Below, in pieces: positions 60,101 through 64,000 of a stretch of DNA of 64,000 nt. How positions within the stretch are numbered: position 1 is the first letter of the stretch; each line of letters opens with the position of its first letter. Location of the stretch: positions 17,236,052 to 17,300,051 of the forward strand of contig NC_088776.1 in assembly GCF_954871325.1 (NCBI RefSeq). The letters run 5' to 3'. This DNA is from Gordionus sp. m RMFG-2023 (taxonomy: Eukaryota; Nematomorpha; Gordioida; Chordodea; Parachordodidae). The translations under genes were made by a program, and so were the position numbers. Under the pieces are notes generated by a model. It saw only the letters and a list, made by a program, of their open reading frames with translations, ran no database searches and had not been told where the DNA came from.

Positions 60101-63100
60101 TAACTCTTTTTTATCTCACATATTGCAATTTCTTAAGATTATCTATTACTAGTTAATAACCCGTCAAGAATGACGGGGTTGAGGGGTAATTAGTTTGTGC
60201 ATATGGTACTAAATATACTTTATTAATATATTTTATAAAAATATTTTAATTTAGGCGAAAAGAGGTAAATTGTGAAACATACCTCATGAGATATTCTTAA
60301 TTTCTGATTCATCTATCATCTAATAAGGGAGAAAAGTATGATGACCCGTCTTTCTTGAAGGGCATATGAAAAATATATAACTAAGAGTAGAGTTCCCGTT
60401 AGTCAGCATTGCTGAGTCCGTCAATAATGGGGAATGAGAATTTTCTCCTTACTCTTATTATAGTTGTTACCTGTTATTTGAAAATAATATCCAATTTTTA
60501 TACTTTATAACCCCCTCCCACCTTCAGGTCAGGTCCAATCCATTAAAACTAAGTTTAAATGCTATGTTTTGAGTCAAAATATATTTAAAGCTTTTACTTG
60601 ATACCCATATCAATATTATTTGTTAAAATATTACTAATCATCTATGCCTATTATTTAATATTGAAAAAATTCCCAAGCAAGGTCCAAGTCCATAATAATT
60701 TTAAAAAAATATCCCCAATCCCAACCAAAGATCATAATAATTTTTGTAGTTAAAATATTTTAAAAAATCATAATGAATTTAAAAATACAATCAAAATCTG
60801 ATTTTATGGGCCTTGGTTTATTTGTTTTAGCTCAATGTCTGATCCATAGTTAATAATAATAAAAATTCCCAAGCGTCCAAGCTGATAATAATTTGAAAAA
60901 TTTTCCCCAAGCGTAGTCCAATATAATTTATAAAAATATTATCCAAGCCCAGCCCGACCCATTATAATTTAAAAAATTTTTTTTCAGCTTCCAATAAAAA
61001 ATATTATAAAAATATTTTCAAGCCCAACCCGACCCATTATAATTTAAAAAAAATTTTCTCCTGGTCAACCGATAATAATTTTGGAATTGTTTTCCCAAGC
61101 CTGTTCCAATATAATAGATAAATTACGGCGATTATATATATTAGATGCGTACACCCGATATATGTTTCAAACAGCTAAGATTATTCTATGATAGATAGCA
61201 TTCTAATAAAAAGTATAGATGATAAATTTTTTAAAAAGACCTTCTTTTTCGAGCTTCTTTAATTTTTTGAAAATCAATATAATTTCTTTGAGGACAAAAC
61301 TATAAATATTTTTTTTTAATTACTGGAAATTCGTCCACACTAAAAATAATATTTTCCTAAAGCTGTGTCCAAAATCAATTTAAAAAATTCGAAAACTTTC
61401 ACAAATTTTAATGAAATCATAAGTTAAATTTCTGATATTTATAAAATTTTCTATAATTATGTCTTGGATATGTTTTTATATTTAAGATCACTTATTTATT
61501 TATTTTCATTAAAGTTTTGAAAATTTTTGATGTTTTGACAGTCTACCGAGAATTAAAAGAGCTAAAAAATGATATATAATTTATGACTTTAGATTAAATA
61601 CTTTTTGAATAATTTGAGGTACGTTAAAGGAAGAAACTTTGAAAACGCATAATTCCGGGTATATTTTAGACAGGGCTTTAAAATTTTGATTTATATAAAA
61701 TTTACACACTATAACTAGCATACCGAGTTTCATTAGTATTAAAAATACTTCCAAAATCTTGTTTTGGTCAATTTATCATGGAACATAGCGTATAATGTTT
61801 GCGGAATAATTTAATAGCCATAACCTAACAATCTCGCATATAGTTTTTGTAAAGCAAAAAAATGTTCGGGCGGACAACTTGTGCAAAACTTTTACAAGCT
61901 GGGCCTGAAATTCGATTTTTCATAAAGTTTACAATTAGGCTAATTTATATCTTATTCCTTCATGAAAAATTTACGTGCTAAGTTGGACACCTTGTACAAT
62001 TTTATATTCTAAGCCAGGGTGAATAAAAGGATTTAATGGGTTGATCAAGGTATCCAAATATGATATTTTCAAAAGTCAGACCTCGCCATTTTTTATACAA
62101 TTTATATTTGGCGAATAGTTTGGAGATTAGATTTGATATAACAATTCGATCAAAGCCACACTCACCGTCTTATATAAGAAGTCATAAAGAGCCGCTTTAT
62201 TAGTCAAGCAGTAAAGATTCAAACGAGACTATTATTAATTATGGAGATTAATTCCGCTCGGTGATTTCATCAATTTTCGATCATAGGGGGTGGAGGGGGT
62301 TATAGCGATTGAAGAGAAAAAATTTCTCCCTTTCAAAGAAAGATTTTACGATTACATTAAAACTTATTGTCTCAAACTTTTTATCTTTTGCTTGAAATAT
62401 GGAAAACCTTATATTCACGATCGGCCAAAATGTCCGCGGAGAGATTAATTATAAAATTTTGAATATATTTTTTTACACGCCTCTTTCATATAATGATTTT
62501 AAGATTAAATTAAAACTAATTGTCCTGTATTTTTATTTCATTTGTTTGGTCGATGAAAAACCTTATAATCATGATCAGCCAAAATATCTGCGGACTAAAA
62601 AATTCTGTCGATGTTAGAATTTACAAATTGTCTATATAGATGGTTTATTAAAACAATATATTATTAAAGGTTGCCACATATTTTCTGATTCTGGGAATCA
62701 TGCCTCGATGATTCAAGGCATACGCAATAGTCTAGTTCCTAAACATATTTTCAAGCACAACAATCCTGATCACTTGGAATCGTTATTGAAGCAAGTGGAC
62801 CCGCATATTCCTAAAATTGTAGCCTTCGAAACTGTTCATTCTATGTCAGGTAGAACAAACAAAAAATATCTCCGTTATTATTATATAATATATTGCACTA
62901 TCATATATAATCTTTTCATTGTTATTCTTTCTGTGATAATCCACATTATGAAAATATATATTATACAAAATATAAGATAATTGAGATTAGTTTTTTTATT
63001 ATATTATGTTTTAAAAAAATAGAGAAAGTAGGTAAAAGAAAGGAAGAAATAAATAATTAGTCAAATAGGGAAAAGCATGAATAATATTTTAAATTACATC

Positions 63101-64000
63101 AGGACCACTCAAGGATGGTTAATTTTTTTAGCAACTACTTAATAAACAATCTTTAAAGGCTTTACTATATTTAATTTTTTTTGGTATAAAATAATCCAAG
63201 GGGCCATATGCCCATTATCTACCTTATGCAAAATATCCCATCAATATAATGCCTTAACCTTCGTAGACGAGGTCCATGCCGTAGGATTATACGGCTCGCG
63301 CGGAGCTGGAATAGGTGAGAGGAATGGTTGTGCCAACGCTATGGATATGGTTACAGGAACTTTAGGTTTTTAATTTCTATCTTTTATTCCTTGAAATCGC
63401 TAAATTTTTCAAATAAAATGCATTTTTTAGAATCATTATTTTCTTAAAATTCATTTTCCTTTCTTATTAGTTTTAATCTTAAATTTTAACTATTTTTTTA
63501 ACAAAAAAAAATAAATATTATTTTCCATCAGGGCAGCACGAGTTTATCATATTTTAATTAAAATTATTACTAAAATAAATATTTTATTCTAAATGATATT
63601 TGAGATATTATTTCTTTGGATAGGTAAAGCCTTTGGAAGTATAGGCGGTTACTTGGCAGGTACAACCAGTCTCATTGACTCGGTAAGAAGTTATGGCTCT
63701 GGATTCATATTCACTACTTCCCTGCCACCCACGGTTTTAGCAGCGGCTATAGCTTCTATTCAAGTTTACATTTTATTTTTTTCAGAATTTAAACAATGTT
63801 CTTTCGAGCTAATAAAAATGATTAAATTTATTTTTGCCTTTCAGGTTTAATCTTATTATATTCAGCTAAAATTTATGTCGATTATACCTTAATTATTTTA
63901 TTATAATATTTAAACAGATATTGATGAGTTCTGAAGGGGTTTTGTTACGTGAAAAACATCAACATAATGTTAAATATCTTCGAAATTCTTTAATGCAAGA
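42138..64000 (+). CDS. ALAS: 5-aminolevulinate synthase, mitochondrial (5' seven exons)
   Basis: First enzyme of heme synthesis: condenses glycine and succinyl-CoA with pyridoxal phosphate in the mitochondrial matrix. Exons are 42138-42453, 57307-57523, 58670-58854, 62670-62849, 63201-63365, 63624-63763 and 63918 to the edge, with GT-AG borders and consistent phases. Together they give 428 complete codons; roughly the last fifth of the enzyme is outside. Exon 1 encodes a presequence with two heme-regulatory CPF motifs ([11 protein letters not shown] and CPFM). Later exons show [56 protein letters not shown] (cofactor Asp) and [13 protein letters not shown] with the cofactor Lys, its preceding Gly codon split between exons 5 and 6. 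The second Met (42219, [10 protein letters not shown]) fits the usual family start; the upstream Met adds a longer presequence. Intron 1 is 14.9 kb and intron 3 is 3.8 kb, both full of transposons. The animal-type sequence is intact as far as seen. Confidence 0.97.
43000..45071 (-). mobile_element. hAT transposon in ALAS intron 1 (2.07 kb)
   Basis: Ends CAGGATTGGGCAA and (inverted) CAGGGTTGGGCAG are flanked by a perfect 8-bp duplication ATCACAAC at 42992-42999 and 45072-45079. Subterminal regions are crowded with GATACAAGATACT / AGTATCTTGTATC. The minus strand encodes [20 protein letters not shown] (44289), [20 protein letters not shown], and a 198-codon frame (43961-43365) that runs to the hATC region, where [20 protein letters not shown] appears in a neighbouring frame. 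Much of the transposase is readable, with a few frame shifts. Confidence 0.95.
45245..45737 (-). mobile_element. LINE fragment: C-terminal end, interrupted by a hAT
   Basis: The minus strand reads a zinc-finger-like [20 protein letters not shown], then [51 protein letters not shown] and finally [20 protein letters not shown]. This is the same order as the fragment at 23770-24140. Frames shift several times. Its upstream part is cut at 45738-45745 by the hAT at 45746 and should resume at 48127. Plus-strand open frames over this stretch (45398-45837) are shadows. Confidence 0.75.
45746..48118 (-). mobile_element. hAT transposon with DUF4371/ZMYM-type transposase (2.37 kb)
   Basis: Ends CAGTGGCCCCTACA and (inverted) CAGGGGCCCCTACA are flanked by a perfect 8-bp duplication GTACAATT at 45738-45745 and 48119-48126. 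On the minus strand, in order: [20 protein letters not shown] (47900), [12 protein letters not shown] (47400), [20 protein letters not shown] (47370), [20 protein letters not shown] (47000), and a hATC end with [19 protein letters not shown] (near 46080). These match the DUF4371-containing hAT family ([12 protein letters not shown]; ApkaiyvHC--HrLNLv). The N-terminal zinc finger is missing. A 17-C run lies just inside the right end. Confidence 0.95.
48960..51884 (-). mobile_element. BED-type hAT inserted in the piggyBac
   Basis: On the minus strand: a weak BED-finger region (about 51490-51350), [20 protein letters not shown] (51138, the hAT N-terminal f---DLrPFdtV-geGF), and [18 protein letters not shown] after [13 protein letters not shown] (49620-49497, hATC). 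Right end reads (inverted) TAGAGAATTGCACGGGC. Both subterminal regions carry CTCGGGCCGAGC-like and CGGGCTCGAGTCGG motifs. The left end and target duplication are not clear. Confidence 0.8.
52530..52735. repeat. 101-bp tandem duplication
   Basis: Two copies starting AAGACCTAGTTCATTTGTAA (52530 and 52631), about 90% alike. Translated on the minus strand they repeat a segment like [20 protein letters not shown], the acidic N-terminal region of the piggyBac remains. Confidence 0.9.
52801..53105. other. No gene seen
   Basis: AT-rich intronic sequence with an 11-C run at 52911-52921. Confidence 0.45.
53106..53448. repeat. Duplicated flank of the tRNA-like unit
   Basis: About 65 bp at 53106-53172 (TGTCACAGTCACAGTTTCAC ... 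AAAAGCG) matches 53391-53451. In the first copy AAAAGCG is followed directly by AATGTTTTTAAA; in the second the tRNA-like body comes between AAAAGCG and ATGTTTTTTTTT. Confidence 0.7.
53449..53521 (+). tRNA. tRNA-like sequence, probably a tRNA pseudogene
   Basis: A consensus-perfect A box TGGCCTAATCGG (53456-53467) and B box GGTTCGAATCC (53500-53510), a well-paired T arm (TTGGG TTCGAAT CCCAA), and a 9-T Pol III terminator at 53522-53530. The acceptor stem pairs at only four of seven positions and no anticodon stem with a proper T33 loop forms, so the isotype cannot be read. A decayed tRNA or tRNA-derived SINE head is likely. An open frame running antisense through it is an artefact. Confidence 0.6.
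53530..54130 (-). mobile_element. LINE reverse-transcriptase fragment
   Basis: The minus strand reads [21 protein letters not shown] text, [16 protein letters not shown] (53980-53930; RT motif with catalytic Asp), an IQQGANVL remnant of the QGDPLGP motif (about 53790), and [20 protein letters not shown] (53712-53650; YLDD catalytic motif) followed by [12 protein letters not shown]. This RT type belongs with the polyprotein tail seen at 23770 and 45245. It could be the upstream part of the 45245 copy, separated by later insertions, but this is not proved. Confidence 0.8.
54400..54538 (+). mobile_element. Helitron-like 3' end (plus orientation)
   Basis: Ends CCCCATCATTCTTGACGCTT plus GATAACTAG at 54538, a decayed form of the hairpin-plus-CTAG end at 60149. 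The preceding GAGAAAATTCTGATTCCCC also occurs inverted at 60430-60450. Confidence 0.5.
54550..54958. mobile_element. piggyBac-type end(s) with TTAA
   Basis: ATGGGCGCGAAAGGG|TTAA at 54940-54958 fits a piggyBac right terminus next to its TTAA target. A second similar motif GGCGCGAAAAGGG lies at about 54554. The block 54655-54800 matches 36070-36200 inside the piggyBac at 34731. No left end was found. Confidence 0.5.
54959..56890. other. No gene seen (ALAS intron 1)
   Basis: AT-rich intronic sequence with two C runs (55312-55324 and 55348-55358). No exon, element end or RNA gene recognised. Confidence 0.5.
56990..57055. mobile_element. hAT-type MITE end fragment
   Basis: Right terminus GGCTACGCCACTG preceded by ATAAAATCCT and a 21-C run, i.e. 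inverted CAGTGGCGTAGCC, the same end type as the elements at 2283 and 4856. The left end was not found. It lies 250 bp before ALAS exon 2. Confidence 0.6.
57591..58075. mobile_element. hAT-type MITE in ALAS intron 2 (485 bp)
   Basis: Ends CAGGGCTGTGAACCCGAACC and (inverted) TAGGGCTGTGCAACC, with duplication CTTTAAAC / CTTTAAAT (7 of 8). It contains GAACC-rich subterminal repeats and, at 57800-57882, the right half of a CAGAGACCT-family MITE. Confidence 0.85.
59005..59218. mobile_element. CAGAGACCT-family MITE, ALAS intron 3, forward
   Basis: Starts CAGAGACCTGCAGGCCCGG and ends (inverted) CAGAGACCTACAAAGGTCCC. Flanks ATTTAGAA / ATTTTGAT match at 6 of 8. It contains the family's GGGCCGGGCC and ACCAAATATTTG-AAATCGCC blocks. 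Confidence 0.85.
59811..60039. mobile_element. CAGAGACCT-family MITE, ALAS intron 3, reverse
   Basis: The same family in the opposite orientation: starts CAGGGATCTGTAGTGG and ends GACCTGCAGGTCTCTG. Duplication ATGAAAAT / ATAAAAAT (7 of 8). It faces the copy at 59005 about 590 bp away. Confidence 0.85.
60149..61110 (-). mobile_element. Helitron-like element, 3' end at left, tandem repeats inside
   Basis: CTAG at 60149-60152 (a T follows on the element's strand), 7 nt, then a perfect 7-bp hairpin CCCGTCA AGAA TGACGGG (60160-60177). This is the classical Helitron 3' structure. From 60480 to 61110 there are about ten diverged units of CCAAGCCCAACCCGACCCAT followed by TATAATTTAAAAA. No Rep/helicase coding was seen and the 5' TC end was not located, so it is non-autonomous or a remnant. 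Confidence 0.7.
61111..62341. other. No gene seen (ALAS intron 3)
   Basis: AT-rich intronic sequence without a recognised element. Confidence 0.5.
62342..62620. repeat. 153-bp imperfect tandem duplication
   Basis: GATTTTACGATTACATTAAA (62342) and GATTTTAAGATTAAATTAAA (62495) each lead, about 70-85 bp later, to ACCTTATA-TCA-GATC-GCC and an AAAAT-TC-GCGGA block. The last copy ends about 50 bp before ALAS exon 4. Confidence 0.75.

Noticed and set aside
62399-62617. A 72-codon frame in ALAS intron 3
   Set aside because: It lies over a diverged 153-bp tandem duplication and has no protein features.

Overview
This is an AT-rich stretch of animal nuclear DNA. It has long and short GT-AG introns, no prokaryotic gene organisation and a very heavy load of old DNA transposons. 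The 5-aminolevulinate synthase exons on the right match the animal form of the enzyme, including two heme-regulatory CPF motifs. The base composition, the hAT, piggyBac, MULE and Helitron remains and the LINE type would fit several invertebrate groups (cnidarian, crustacean, hemipteran). The species cannot be fixed from the sequence.

Three host loci are visible. (1) A nine-exon gene on the + strand, 9780-21569, whose exon phases agree at every junction and give 479 residues. Its start has the C-x2-C-x8-C-x2-C knuckle and following coiled coil of Atg14/Barkor, the autophagy PI3-kinase subunit. (2) A single-exon, unrecognised 161-residue gene on the - strand, 21917-22402, convergent with it. 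(3) The 5' seven exons of mitochondrial 5-aminolevulinate synthase, 42138 to beyond the right edge, with a 14.9 kb first intron. Two weaker coding stretches lie at the far left (176-433 and 1185-1500).

Nearly everything else is transposon fossil. Thirteen hAT-type insertions, from 0.16 to 6.3 kb, can be delimited by terminal inverted repeats plus perfect or near-perfect 8-bp target duplications. Several are nested: hAT in hAT (3402-9655 holding 4856-7289, holding 5954-6532; 11484-13575 holding 11671-12448; 15909-17543 inside another hAT), a MITE in a piggyBac (34731-37323 holding 36752-37287), a hAT in a LINE (45746-48118), and a hAT in a piggyBac (about 48960-51884 inside 48530-52800). There are also MULE and possible Merlin relics, three Helitron-type 3' ends, LINE reverse-transcriptase and C-terminal pieces, a tRNA-like Pol III unit and several tandem repeats.

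Layout: 1-3400 relics and a self-nested MITE; 3402-9655 the big hAT, ending 124 bp before the Atg14-like start codon; 9780-21569 the Atg14-like gene with introns full of hATs; 21917-22402 the convergent gene; 23.7-41 kb intergenic transposon mosaic; 42.1-64 kb the 5-aminolevulinate synthase gene, whose introns 1-3 hold most of the right-hand transposons. The host genes are not linked by pathway. Transposons explain the size of the introns and of the intergenic space.
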